Source: Desulfosediminicola flagellatus (GTDB taxonomy: Bacteria; Desulfobacterota; Desulfobulbia; Desulfobulbales; Desulfocapsaceae). Taken from it: 64,000 nucleotides of DNA. Under the pieces are notes generated by a model, which was given only the letters and a program-made list of their open reading frames with translations, had not been told where the DNA came from and made no database searches. Below are positions 43,342 to 52,657 of the stretch, piece by piece. Numbering within the stretch: position 1 is the first letter of the stretch; each line of letters starts with the position of its first letter. The stretch covers positions 4,239,501 to 4,303,500 of the forward strand of contig NZ_CP050698.1 in the NCBI RefSeq assembly GCF_005116655.2, in the 5' to 3' direction. Made by a program: the position numbers and the translations under genes.

Positions 43342-45301
43342 GACATAGCACCTGCTGCGTCTCCGGCATATTCTGCTCGATCGGAATCGTTAAATATACT
43401 TTTGTGCCAACATCTAGTTTAGAATCAATGATCACTGTACCTCCAATATTGGTTATTCGTTCCCGGATACTGAATAAACCAAAGCCCGTAGTATTTTCTT
43501 TGTCACGTGTAATTCCGCACCCATTATCCGAAACGATAATATGCAGCATTTTTCCTTTACAACGTACCTGTACCTCGGCACTCTCTGCAGATGCATGCTG
43601 TATTACGTTCATCAACAATTCACGTATAGTTCGAAAGAGAAGCGCAAGAAAAGCAGAGGAAGCATGTTTACGTTTAACAGCACATTGCGTTCTTATCTCA
43701 ATCGGGTAACTCTCCTGCAATTCTTCAGCAAGCCATTCCAAAGCGGCCTCAAGCCCGAGTTCGTAAAGAATCGGCGGGCTCAGGTCAAACGTCAGTGACC
43801 GGGTATCATCAATGGTCTGATCAACAATTGAAACAACCTGCTGCATATTGATTCTGGAGGCAGTATCAGGCATATAATCAATCATAGCATCTAGATACAT
43901 CTTCACAACAGACAGAGATTGACCGATTTTATCATGAAGAATCACAGCAAGCTGGTGCCGTTCATTATCCTCCATTTCCATCAATTCTGATGAGAGATTC
44001 TGAAGCCGTTTTCGCTGAGCCCTTAACTCTTCCTGATCTATTTTACGCTCGTCGATCTCTTCATGCAGGGCAATATTCATTGCGTTCAGTTCCCCGGTCC
44101 TGATTGAGACCTGCCTTTCAAGATCCATCTGGTTTTTGTTGAGATTCTCCTCAATCATCAGTCGTTTTTTAACTTCATTGACGAGTAACTCATTAAGTTC
44201 AAATAACGACAGGGCTTGTTGAGTAATTACATTTTCATCTCGGTGCCTGGCCTTTTCGTACCGGTCAATCATCAAGCGAAGATCTTGACTCAATTGAGAG
44301 AATTCATTCTTAGTAAAAATTTTCCATTCCTTATCAACATGAGGTATCTGAGTATCTGAAAATCGAGTTCGTGGAATAAGATTTCGAAACGCTGAAGTTT
44401 CCGCATGAAGACGCTTCCTGTAGAAAATCAACATAAACGAGAGAGTGAATAATCCTAGTAAACCATTTGAAATCAAGACGTAACGAAGAATATGTCTGGA
44501 TTGTAAAGTGATTGATCGATCGACCTTGACTTCCAGCAACCATTGAGGGTTCCCGTGATAATCAATAAGTTGACTGTAGATCAGAATTTCATCGTCTGTA
44601 TAGTTCAACACATATGGCCTGTCCGCTCCAATTGACTTAAAATCAATCGGTATATCGGCAATCGCCTCTGTATCATCCCGATCTATTATATGCGAGCTGA
44701 CTTTAGTCTGCTCTCTCAACCTGTTCTTCACATTTTCGGTCAAGAGTCTTCCAAAAACCATAGTGCCCCTTATCGGGCCATTGTGGGAATTCGTCAGAAT
44801 AGGGTGAGATGCGAGTAAAAGTAGTCCAGAATCAGTCTTTTTCAAACCGGTTATGGAGCTACTTAAAGAAGAATGATGCAGAAGCGGATGGTCAGGCGGG
44901 AAATCGCTTGCAGGCAGTTCATTGAGGGTCAACACCTCCTGAGTATCAAGATTAATCAGGCGACTCCAGAGAAGTGATCCTTTCTGATCGTAGATATACA
45001 GTAAATTGATCTCGCAACCAATCAGTGTATAGTCATTGAGATTAGACGTGATATAGGCCTCATTAGCGTTCTGGGCAAAGGTGTACGTATCATTCCAGAC
45101 ACCCCAGTCATGCGCCATGGTATCAAGAACTTTCAACTCCCTCTGCAATGCTGCAGTAACACGCTCAGACTCTTTCCTGGCTAATTGACTCTCAAGATGC
45201 TGTTGCTCTGGAGTAATAATCCATTTGATTAAGTAACAGTGTACTACAGAATAGATAGAAACCAGAAAAAGCAGGTATAAGAACTCATTTTTCCTAATCA
45301 T
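43331..45301 (-). CDS. CHASE4 sensor histidine kinase (HisKA_3 type)
   Basis: A protein of 656 residues. TM1 is at about 7-27. The periplasmic CHASE4 domain (about 35-255) contains VLDTMAHDWGVWNDTYTFAQ and IGCEINLLYIYDQKG, typical of the family. TM2 is near 270-295. A long coiled coil (about 330-430) leads to a HisKA_3 domain whose phosphorylated His is in DNERHQLAVILHDKIGQSLS. The ATPase domain (about 540-640) has ELLMNVIQHA, DNGCGI and GFGLFSIRERI. The ligand of CHASE4 sensors is unknown. No target operon is next to it except the convergent cold-shock fusion and the xylose genes. Confidence 0.93.
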   Translation of the reverse strand: MIRKNEFLYLLFLVSIYSVVHCYLIKWIITPEQQHLESQLARKESERVTAALQRELKVLDTMAHDWGVWNDTYTFAQNANEAYITSNLNDYTLIGCEINLLYIYDQKGSLLWSRLINLDTQEVLTLNELPASDFPPDHPLLHHSSLSSSITGLKKTDSGLLLLASHPILTNSHNGPIRGTMVFGRLLTENVKNRLREQTKVSSHIIDRDDTEAIADIPIDFKSIGADRPYVLNYTDDEILIYSQLIDYHGNPQWLLEVKVDRSITLQSRHILRYVLISNGLLGLFTLSFMLIFYRKRLHAETSAFRNLIPRTRFSDTQIPHVDKEWKIFTKNEFSQLSQDLRLMIDRYEKARHRDENVITQQALSLFELNELLVNEVKKRLMIEENLNKNQMDLERQVSIRTGELNAMNIALHEEIDERKIDQEELRAQRKRLQNLSSELMEMEDNERHQLAVILHDKIGQSLSVVKMYLDAMIDYMPDTASRINMQQVVSIVDQTIDDTRSLTFDLSPPILYELGLEAALEWLAEELQESYPIEIRTQCAVKRKHASSAFLALLFRTIRELLMNVIQHASAESAEVQVRCKGKMLHIIVSDNGCGITRDKENTTGFGLFSIRERITNIGGTVIIDSKLDVGTKVYLTIPIEQNMPETQQVLCHDS

Positions 45302-45613
45302 TTTTAGAAATGATATCCCGTCATTTACTTAGGAATCTACCAGGGCATTCTATCATTGGTCACTCGACTCAAAACACATCATTTGTTCATTATACAAAAT
45401 ACGTGAACACAACTCAAAGAAGAACATATTGTGTGTTAGGCATTGACGATAAATCAAAACAGCAATTCTAGCCGCAATTTTGTCACGAGATACGGAAAAT
45501 TCAAGAAAGTAGGGAAACGTTTCAACCACCTACTGTTACAGAAAAAAGGCGGGATAAGATGTTGTATCATCCACCCCGCCCATACTTCTAAGGTAGTGTA
45601 CGGCCTTGCCTAA
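45302..45613 (-). terminator. Intergenic region with xylH terminator
   Basis: A terminator for the xylFGH operon lies at 45542-45580 on the complement: GGCGGGGTGGATG pairs with CATCTTATCCCGCC with an internal mismatch region, then six T. The rest of the gap, upstream of the histidine kinase, shows no gene. Confidence 0.75.
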
Positions 45614-46813
45614 TCAGCTGCGACGTCGCTTCGTGGCAACATCCATATACACTGCCAGTACCAGCACAAGTCCGCGAATGATAAACTGCCAGAATGCCGG
45701 CATATTCATTACACTCATACCGTTTAAAAGACTGGCCATGATAAGCGAACCGACAAGAGCACCGGCAATTGAGCCACTACCGCCCATAAGCGAAGTACCG
45801 CCGATTACACAGGCGGCAATCGCTTCAAGTTCGTAGTTCACACCGCCACTGGTTGTGCCTGCTGCAACATACCCGGTGAGAACAATGCCACTGACACCGG
45901 TAAGTAGACCCATCAGTACAAACACCTGAAAGACATTGGCCTTTGTGTTTACACCTGAAAGACGTGTCGCCTCGGCATTACCACCGAGAGCGTAGGCGTA
46001 ACGGCCAAGTCGGGTATTCTGGGTAATATAGGTGAAAAGCAGAGCGACAAAAACCATCAGCAAAACAGGATTAGGAATGCCACGGTAGTTGTTCATCACG
46101 TAGACGAATACAAGAATGATTGCAGAAAAGAACATTGTCTGGGCAAGATCTACACCAAAAGGCCGAACGTTAATACCATAGGACATCTTTTGTTTACGGT
46201 TATAGAACAGCCAGAAAAACAGATACAATATCGCCAGTGCTCCCAGAATCCAGCCCAGATTCTTAGGCAAATAGCCCTGCGCAATCAACCTGAAACTGTC
46301 TTCTATGGGTACGATTGTTTTACCCTGGGTGATACCGAGCACACCACCGCGGAAGATCAGCATTCCGCCCAGCGTAACGATAAATGCGGGAACCCCCAGG
46401 TAGGCTATCACCGAGCCCTGTATCACACCGATCAATCCACCAACACATAATCCGAAGAATATTGTAATTACGGTAATGATTCCGCCTTGCGACAGCATGG
46501 ACATACCCGGCAGATACTGCTCAAACAACGGTGGCAGAAATATTGCCTGTAACCAGGCTGTTATTGCGCTCACCAGCCCCACACAGGAGCCTACCGAAAG
46601 ATCAATATTACCAGTAACAATGACCATGACCATGCCGATAGAGAGAAACGAAACTATGGTCATCTGACGGAAAAGGTTCGAAAGATTCCGCGGTGAGAAG
46701 AAAATCCAATCGGTTAAAAAGCCAAACAACACCCAGATAAATACCAACGCCAAAATCATGGTGTAGGTCTGGATATTATTGCGGATCATGTTCGATAGTG
46801 TTTTTGAAAGCAT
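45614..46813 (-). CDS. xylH: D-xylose ABC transporter permease XylH
   Basis: A protein of 399 residues with about ten TM helices, the BPD_transp_2 type of sugar permease. Typical phrases are VIVTGNIDLSVGSCVGLVSAI, AFIVTLGGMLIFRGGVLGITQGKTI, NTRLGRYAYALGGNAEATRLSGV and the closing AIAACVIGGTSLMGGSGSIAGALVGSLI. It forms the membrane channel with XylG. Its ATG overlaps the xylG stop (TAATG), so translation is coupled. Confidence 0.94.
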   Translation of the reverse strand: MLSKTLSNMIRNNIQTYTMILALVFIWVLFGFLTDWIFFSPRNLSNLFRQMTIVSFLSIGMVMVIVTGNIDLSVGSCVGLVSAITAWLQAIFLPPLFEQYLPGMSMLSQGGIITVITIFFGLCVGGLIGVIQGSVIAYLGVPAFIVTLGGMLIFRGGVLGITQGKTIVPIEDSFRLIAQGYLPKNLGWILGALAILYLFFWLFYNRKQKMSYGINVRPFGVDLAQTMFFSAIILVFVYVMNNYRGIPNPVLLMVFVALLFTYITQNTRLGRYAYALGGNAEATRLSGVNTKANVFQVFVLMGLLTGVSGIVLTGYVAAGTTSGGVNYELEAIAACVIGGTSLMGGSGSIAGALVGSLIMASLLNGMSVMNMPAFWQFIIRGLVLVLAVYMDVATKRRRS

Positions 46814-48351
46814 TACATTCCCCCACCTGCAGTCATGCCCGTTGCAAGGGCCATCAAATTTTCCTGTGTCGCATTTTCCCGATCCACAATGCCGCCCACA
46901 CGTCCCTCATGCATGACAAGAATCCGGTCACTCATACCCAGTATTTCAGGCAACTCCGAACTCACCATGATGATCGCCACACCTTCTGCGGCCAGTTTAT
47001 TCATCAGTTTATATATTTCATACTTGGCACCCACATCAATTCCACGGGTCGGTTCATCAAGTATCAACACTTTCGGTTCTGACATCAGCCACTTACCGAT
47101 AACTACCTTTTGCTGATTGCCGCCGCTAAGCGAGTTGACTATGGCATGAAGTGTCGGGGCTTTTACTGCGAGTTCCTTCGCCATTTTCTCACTTGCGTTC
47201 AGTTCTTCATGCTTGTTGATCGAACCGAAACCGGCAAACCTGTCCATATTAGCAAGCGAAATGTTTTTTAATATTGACTGCCCCAGCACCAATCCCTGTT
47301 GCTTACGATCTTCAGGAATCAGACTTATCCCGTGTTTCATTGCTTCTCTGGCGGAACAGATCTTCACAGCTTCTCCGCATATACGGATTGTGCCACTCTG
47401 TATGCGTCCGCATTCTCCAAAGAGCATCGTTACCAGTTCGCTTCGCCCCGAGCCCATAAGCCCGGCAATGCCGAGAATTTCTCCAGCCCGAACAGAAAAT
47501 GAGATATCTGAAAGCATCTCTTTACCTGGGGCATCGGACCAATCGGCTGACAACCCTTCCACCTCAAGAACAACCTCTTTAGGAGATCGCTTTGCTACTG
47601 GAAAACGTTCGGTCATTTCACGACCGACCATCATTGCAATGATTTCGTTCGTTGAAGTCTCTGACGTTTTTTTGGTGCCGACAACCTCACCATCACGAAA
47701 CACCGTGACCCGATCAGTAATATCAAAGACTTCTTCTAATTTATGGGAGATGTACAGACAGGTAACGCCCTGTTCTTTGAGTGTCTGCAGGATTTGCATC
47801 AGCACTTTCACTTCCTGGTCAGCTAATGCAGATGTAGGTTCATCCAAAATGAGAATTTTTGCATCTTCAGACAGCGCCCGTACTATCTCTACCATCTGTT
47901 GTCTGCCGACACTTAAGGTAGAGACAGGCTTGCCTATCGGCAGATCAATCTGGTAGCGGTTCAGTATCTGCTGAGTTTCGGAATAGAGTTGATGCCAGTT
48001 AATAACACTCTTCCCACCCGGCTCACGACCAAGATAAATATTCTCTCCAACCGTCATTTCCTGAACAAGCGCCAGTTCCTGATGAACGATTGCAATACCC
48101 ATTTCGCGAGCCTGCTGGATCGCGCCCTGGGCAAAATTAAGTGGTTCACCCTCAAAGATAACCTCACCAGTGTATGTATCGCGTGGATGCACACCGGCCA
48201 AAATCTTCATGAGAGTCGACTTGCCTGCCCCGTTTTCGCCGCAAATGCCATGTATTTCTCCCTTCTCCACAGAAAAAGAGATCTTATTAAGTGCGGTTAC
48301 TCCAGGGAAAGTTTTGGTCACTTCCCGAAATTGCAGTATTGCGGTATCCAA
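46813..48351 (-). CDS. xylG: D-xylose ABC transporter ATPase XylG
   Basis: A protein of 512 residues with two ATPase halves, as in sugar CUT2 transporters. First half: GENGAGKST, LSVGRQQMVEI, ILILDEPTSAL. Second half: the degenerate P-loop GLMGSGRSEL, LSGGNQQKVVIGKWL, VLILDEPTRGIDVG. Length and the opening phrase FREVTKTFPGVTALNKISF match XylG. The first half carries the intact catalytic site, as usual in the family. Confidence 0.94.
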   Translation of the reverse strand: MDTAILQFREVTKTFPGVTALNKISFSVEKGEIHGICGENGAGKSTLMKILAGVHPRDTYTGEVIFEGEPLNFAQGAIQQAREMGIAIVHQELALVQEMTVGENIYLGREPGGKSVINWHQLYSETQQILNRYQIDLPIGKPVSTLSVGRQQMVEIVRALSEDAKILILDEPTSALADQEVKVLMQILQTLKEQGVTCLYISHKLEEVFDITDRVTVFRDGEVVGTKKTSETSTNEIIAMMVGREMTERFPVAKRSPKEVVLEVEGLSADWSDAPGKEMLSDISFSVRAGEILGIAGLMGSGRSELVTMLFGECGRIQSGTIRICGEAVKICSAREAMKHGISLIPEDRKQQGLVLGQSILKNISLANMDRFAGFGSINKHEELNASEKMAKELAVKAPTLHAIVNSLSGGNQQKVVIGKWLMSEPKVLILDEPTRGIDVGAKYEIYKLMNKLAAEGVAIIMVSSELPEILGMSDRILVMHEGRVGGIVDRENATQENLMALATGMTAGGGM

Positions 48352-48375
48352 TGACTTGTCCTGATATCGTATATG

Positions 48376-48407
48376 ATGCAGGGCAGGTAAACCACCCGTC
48401 CCTGCAT
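48376..48407 (-). promoter_or_regulatory. Strong hairpin between xylF and xylG
   Basis: ATGCAGGG pairs with CCCTGCAT and the stem extends inward (ACGGGT against ACCTG with one mismatch). No T-run follows. Hairpins here are usual in CUT2 operons, where they protect the binding-protein mRNA and lower expression of the following genes. Confidence 0.65.
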
Positions 48408-48441
48408 TTAGCTTGTTAGCTCAAGTCTGTTACTGTCCAAC

Positions 48442-49506
48442 TTAAATCTTTGGTGGTCTCTGGTCGGCAGGAATGTCTTTGTATACATCGTCATATGACT
48501 GGAAACCTGACTTAACTACGACATCATACACGTTGTCCTTGGTAACACCGATAACCTCGAGGAATTTACACGGAACAGAACCTTTGAGTTTCTTGTCGAG
48601 CGTGAGTTCTTCGAGGCTGAAATCCTTAAGACCTTCAATTTTCTCTTTTTTGGCGAGTTTAATTGCCATATCAATTGCCATCGGAGAAAGCAGACGACCA
48701 TCTTTATACACAGACATGGTTAACTCGTTTTCAACGATAGACTTACAACCGGCGGCAGTTGCATCCTGACCTGAAATGGGCACCTTTCCAGCTAAACCCT
48801 GCGCTTTCATGGCCTGAAGAGCACCAAGAGCAGTTCCGTCATTGGAGGCAACAATTGCATCAACCTTGTTCTGTTGAGCTGTAAGGATATTTTCCATGAT
48901 TTTGGTAGCATTCGCAGGTGCCCAGTTTTCTACCCACTGGTCTGCAACAACTTCAATATCACCTTTATCAATGAGTGGCTGTAAAACTTCCATCTGGCCT
49001 TTACGGAACAGGATGGCGTTATTGTCTGTCGGGCTGCCGCCAAGCATAACAAAACGTCCCTTATCCACCTTATCCAGAACACCACGTGCCTGGGTTCTGC
49101 CAACCTCTACGTTGTCAAAAGAGATATACGCTGCAAGTTTATCACTTTTTACAAGACGATCATACGCGATGCTCGGGATACCGTCTCTTGCCGCCTCTGC
49201 AACTGCGGAAGCTGCTGCCGCGCCATCTTCAGCGATAATGATGATAACATCAACACCCTGCAGAATCATGTTCTCAATCTGGTCATTCTGCAATTTCGGG
49301 TCATGATTAGCCTGTTGAGAAATGAGCACTGCACCACGCTCTTCTGCAAGTCTTTTCATGTTTGCTTCTTCTACCGGCCAACGTTCGGTTTCAAAGTCTG
49401 AAATCGACAGCCCGATCTTAATCGGCTTCTCTTTAGCAACTACAGGTAAAGCAAGTGCAACAACCATCAGCGGGCACAACATCAAATGTAACAGTCTTTT
49501 TTTCAT
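48442..49506 (-). CDS. xylF: D-xylose-binding periplasmic protein XylF
   Basis: The ATG at 49506 follows GAGGAGGAG by a short gap and gives 354 residues; the frame is open nine codons further up. A signal peptide (MKKRLLHLMLCPLMVVALALP, cleavage near VVA) precedes a type I periplasmic binding fold: KIGLSISDFETERWPVEEANM, VDVIIIIAEDGAAAA, GIPSIAYDRLV, AIVASNDGTALGALQAM and ISGQDATAAGCKSI. These match XylF closely. It delivers xylose to XylGH. It is first in the operon, divergent from xylR. Confidence 0.94.
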   Translation of the reverse strand: MKKRLLHLMLCPLMVVALALPVVAKEKPIKIGLSISDFETERWPVEEANMKRLAEERGAVLISQQANHDPKLQNDQIENMILQGVDVIIIIAEDGAAAASAVAEAARDGIPSIAYDRLVKSDKLAAYISFDNVEVGRTQARGVLDKVDKGRFVMLGGSPTDNNAILFRKGQMEVLQPLIDKGDIEVVADQWVENWAPANATKIMENILTAQQNKVDAIVASNDGTALGALQAMKAQGLAGKVPISGQDATAAGCKSIVENELTMSVYKDGRLLSPMAIDMAIKLAKKEKIEGLKDFSLEELTLDKKLKGSVPCKFLEVIGVTKDNVYDVVVKSGFQSYDDVYKDIPADQRPPKI

Positions 49507-49881
49507 GTGATTCTCCTCCTCAGCTTGATTCAAATGAAATATCTTAACCTCAGCCAGTATTCAAAACCAATTAATTCAATCTATGAATTATCTAAATTCA
49601 AATGCCATAACATTTCATTCATGTCAACTTTTTTATCACATGACACCCCTGCGATAATGCATTTTATTACAGTAGATCAGGATTTTCGGTACAATAAACC
49701 CTGTTTCACCAGCGAAATAGTAAGTATTTATCAGTTCTTCTCATATGTAAATTATTACAGTAAATATTTTTTTCTGTTGACTTTGACTTATTATTTCATT
49801 TATTGAATAAATCAACTCGGTGCCATTTTCACACCCATTCAATACCTGGCACCACAATTAATGAAGTTAAGGAGAGCATGC
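49507..49881. promoter_or_regulatory. xylF-xylR divergent control region with two inverted repeats
   Basis: AT-rich, 375 bases. Two candidate operators are visible: TAATTC-N7-GAATTA at 49572-49590 near xylF, and ATTTATT-G-AATAAAT at 49798-49812 near xylR. The second follows a TTGACT at about 49777. ROK-type XylR proteins bind AT-rich inverted repeats of this kind and release DNA on binding xylose. Confidence 0.55.
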
Positions 49882-51105
49882 ATGCCTATGCCGGTACGGG
49901 ACCTCATGCGGGCCATCAATCGAGCAAAAGTCATTGAAATCATCCGTACATCAGGATTGATCTCACGAGTGGACCTCGCAGCAAGTTCCGGTTTAAGTAA
50001 AGCCTCTGTAACAGGTGTCACCTCCGACCTGATCAAGGAAGGACTTATCATCGAAAAAAAATCAGGTGAATACGAAGGCGGGCGCCGCCCTATGCTCCTC
50101 AGCCTTAATCCTGATGGCGCATATGTTATTGGTGTCAATTTATCGATTTCTGAGATCAGCGTTGTGATTATGAACCTCGCAGCCGATATTCTCGCCACAG
50201 CAAACCAGCCGTTAAAAGAGCAGTGCTACAGTGTCGAAGAAATCACTGACCTGATGATAAAAACGGTGCAATCCTGTATGTGGGACGGCAGTTTTTCTAA
50301 AGATAAGATTTCTGGGGTGGGCATTGCAGTCCCCGGTCCTGTTTACGGGAATAGCGGAGTAATTCGGTTTCTGCCAAACTACGGCTGGGAAAACGTTAAT
50401 CTCAAGGACCACATTGAAGAAAAACTCGGCCTCCCCTGCTATATCGATAACAGCTCGAACACCCTTGCCGCTGCTGAGCGCTGGTACGGTGAAGGTAAAG
50501 GTGTTGATAATTTTCTTGTTGTCACTCTGTTAAACGGGGTCGGCCTCGGAATTGTAATTAACGGTCATCTCTACAGAGGTGCCGCTGGAATAGCCGGCGA
50601 GTTCGGACACACAACATTTGCCAAGAACGGGCCGTTATGCCGCTGTGGCAAAAACGGCTGCATCGAATCGTATGCAGGAATGATTTCGCTCTTACGCGAT
50701 GCAAAAATCGCTGCCAAAGCAGGTAAATGGCAGGCAAAAAATCCTGAAAACATCACCTTCGACGACCTGATTGAAGAGTTGAAAAACGACACCCCGGTAA
50801 TTCATGAGATCTTTTCTGAAGCCGGCAAAGTCCTGGGACAGGGCATTTCCAACCTTGTCGCGCTCTTTAATCCTTCACGAATCATCGTAACAGGAACAGC
50901 GGTTCGCGCAGGCGAGTACCTCATTCAACCACTCAAAGATTCACTAGCAGACCACACAGCCAATATGTGCGGCCCAGTCGAAGACCTGATTTTCGTCCAG
51001 GAATGGTCAGACAAACAATGGGCCAGAGGCGCTGGATCACTCGTGCTCCAGGAACTATACAAATCCCCTGTAAGCATGCTGCCTATTGGTCAACATGTTG
51101 GCTGA
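49882..51105 (+). CDS. xylR: ROK family xylose repressor XylR
   Basis: The ATG at 49882 follows AAGGAG by seven bases and gives 407 residues; an ATG 21 bases earlier is in frame. The N-terminal winged HTH (about 12-70) reads [37 protein letters not shown]. The ROK sugar-kinase-like domain follows, with [27 protein letters not shown] and the zinc motif [12 protein letters not shown]. The protein should repress xylFGH and its own operon until xylose binds. xylA follows 34 bases later. Confidence 0.9.
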   Translation: MPMPVRDLMRAINRAKVIEIIRTSGLISRVDLAASSGLSKASVTGVTSDLIKEGLIIEKKSGEYEGGRRPMLLSLNPDGAYVIGVNLSISEISVVIMNLAADILATANQPLKEQCYSVEEITDLMIKTVQSCMWDGSFSKDKISGVGIAVPGPVYGNSGVIRFLPNYGWENVNLKDHIEEKLGLPCYIDNSSNTLAAAERWYGEGKGVDNFLVVTLLNGVGLGIVINGHLYRGAAGIAGEFGHTTFAKNGPLCRCGKNGCIESYAGMISLLRDAKIAAKAGKWQAKNPENITFDDLIEELKNDTPVIHEIFSEAGKVLGQGISNLVALFNPSRIIVTGTAVRAGEYLIQPLKDSLADHTANMCGPVEDLIFVQEWSDKQWARGAGSLVLQELYKSPVSMLPIGQHVG

Positions 51106-51139
51106 CAGAATAGCGTTTCAACCCCACTCTGGAGAAACA

Positions 51140-52450
51140 ATGACACATTTTAACAACATACCGATCATCAAATATGAAGGCTCAGATTCCACCAACCCAC
51201 TCAGCTTTAAATACTATGACGCAACCAGGGTTGTAGCTGGAAAAACCATGGCTGAACATTTACGCTTTGCTGTTTCCTGCTGGCATACGTTTTTAGGAAC
51301 AGGCCAGGATATTTTTGGCTCTGCTGTCCATTCCAGGTCATGGAGTGGCGATTCAGATCCAATGAGCCGCGCAAAATCAACTATGCATGCTGCCTTTGAA
51401 TTTTGCCAGAAACTTGGGATGGAATATTACTGTTTCCACGACAGAGATATTGCTCCGGAAGGTGAGACATTTGCTGAATCCTGCAAAAACTTAGAAGAAA
51501 TCGTCAACCTTGCCGATGACCTCCAGAAAGAAACCGGAGTAAAACTGCTCTGGGGTACTGCAAACCTATTCAGCAATCCACGTTTCACCCATGGCGCGTC
51601 AACCAACCCGGACGCCCATGTTTTTGCCTATGCCGCGGCCCAGGTAAAACACGCCATGGATGCAACCAAACAGCTTGGTGGTGAAGGCTATGTATTCTGG
51701 GGCGGCAGGGAAGGATACGAGACCCTGCTCAACACAGACATGCAACAAGAACAGGAAAATATGGCGAAATTCTTTCACATGGCGGTTGATTATGCCAAGA
51801 AAATTGGCTTTACCGGCCAGTTTCTGATTGAACCAAAACCTAAAGAGCCTACCAAACATCAGTACGATTTTGATGCCGCAACTGTATTGAATTTTCTACG
51901 TAGTTACGAACTCATTGATCATTTCAAGCTCAACATCGAAGCAAACCATGCAACACTCGCCGGCCACACCTTCGCCCACGAGCTTACAGTTGCAGCATCA
52001 GCCGGAAAACTTGGTTCGATAGATGTTAACAGAGGCGACTTGCTCCTCGGCTGGGACACTGATCAATTCCCGACAGATCTCTATGATACCACTCAGGCAA
52101 TGCTGGTTCTTTTACAACATGGCGGTATCGGCAAAGGCGGGCTTAACTTTGACGCCAAATTACGCAGGGGCTCCACAGATGTAGAAGATCTTTTTTATGC
52201 GCATATCGGCGGCATGGACACCTTCGCACGCGGCCTGCTTATTGCCTCAGATATCATTGAAGACGGCAAAATTAACGAAGTGCTAAGTAACAGATACAGC
52301 AGTTACTCATCAGAAATTGGTCAATCAATTGTTAGTGGCGAAGCGGATTTTGACAGCCTGGACAAATGGGTTCGTGAAAATGGGGAACCGAAGATGCAAA
52401 GCGGCAAGCAGGAGTATCTGGAAAATCTGTTCAACAGCTATATTCGTTAA
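51140..52450 (+). CDS. xylA: Xylose isomerase XylA
   Basis: The start [14 protein letters not shown] at 51140 follows GGAG and gives 436 residues, the usual class II length. It converts D-xylose to D-xylulose with two divalent metals. Active-site stretches are [11 protein letters not shown] (His100, Asp103), [37 protein letters not shown] and DTDQFPTD. The protein should be a cytoplasmic tetramer. It is the second gene of the xylR-xylA-xylB-epimerase operon. Confidence 0.97.
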   Translation: MTHFNNIPIIKYEGSDSTNPLSFKYYDATRVVAGKTMAEHLRFAVSCWHTFLGTGQDIFGSAVHSRSWSGDSDPMSRAKSTMHAAFEFCQKLGMEYYCFHDRDIAPEGETFAESCKNLEEIVNLADDLQKETGVKLLWGTANLFSNPRFTHGASTNPDAHVFAYAAAQVKHAMDATKQLGGEGYVFWGGREGYETLLNTDMQQEQENMAKFFHMAVDYAKKIGFTGQFLIEPKPKEPTKHQYDFDAATVLNFLRSYELIDHFKLNIEANHATLAGHTFAHELTVAASAGKLGSIDVNRGDLLLGWDTDQFPTDLYDTTQAMLVLLQHGGIGKGGLNFDAKLRRGSTDVEDLFYAHIGGMDTFARGLLIASDIIEDGKINEVLSNRYSSYSSEIGQSIVSGEADFDSLDKWVRENGEPKMQSGKQEYLENLFNSYIR

Positions 52451-52452
52451 TC

Positions 52453-52627
52453 GTAACTACCTACAGGGTAAGCGACTTGACCTTACAAACCTTGGTATTT
52501 GTAGCTAGTTACAGGGTGCCGGAGATTTTCGCAACCAGACTGGTGAAGCCTATGTCATACGTAAACCAGACTGATCGCGGAGGTCAGCGAAGACTCCGAA
52601 GAGATTTGGTGCCCTGGGGGTAGTTAC
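52453..52627. repeat. Inverted-repeat-bounded element between xylA and xylB
   Basis: GTAACTACCTACAGGG (52453-52468) and the complement of 52612-52627 (GTAACTACCCCCAGGG) match at 14 of 16 positions. The 143 bases between them hold a bulged hairpin GGAGGTC/GACTCC at 52579-52596 and no reading frame. It begins two bases after the xylA stop. It could be a structured mRNA spacer or a small mobile repeat; no second copy was noticed in the window. Confidence 0.5.
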
Positions 52628-52657
52628 CGTTGAGCAATTAATTGCGGAGAGTACAGG

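Noticed and set aside
47213..47956. 247-residue frame opposite xylG
   Set aside because: Antisense shadow of the ATPase motifs.
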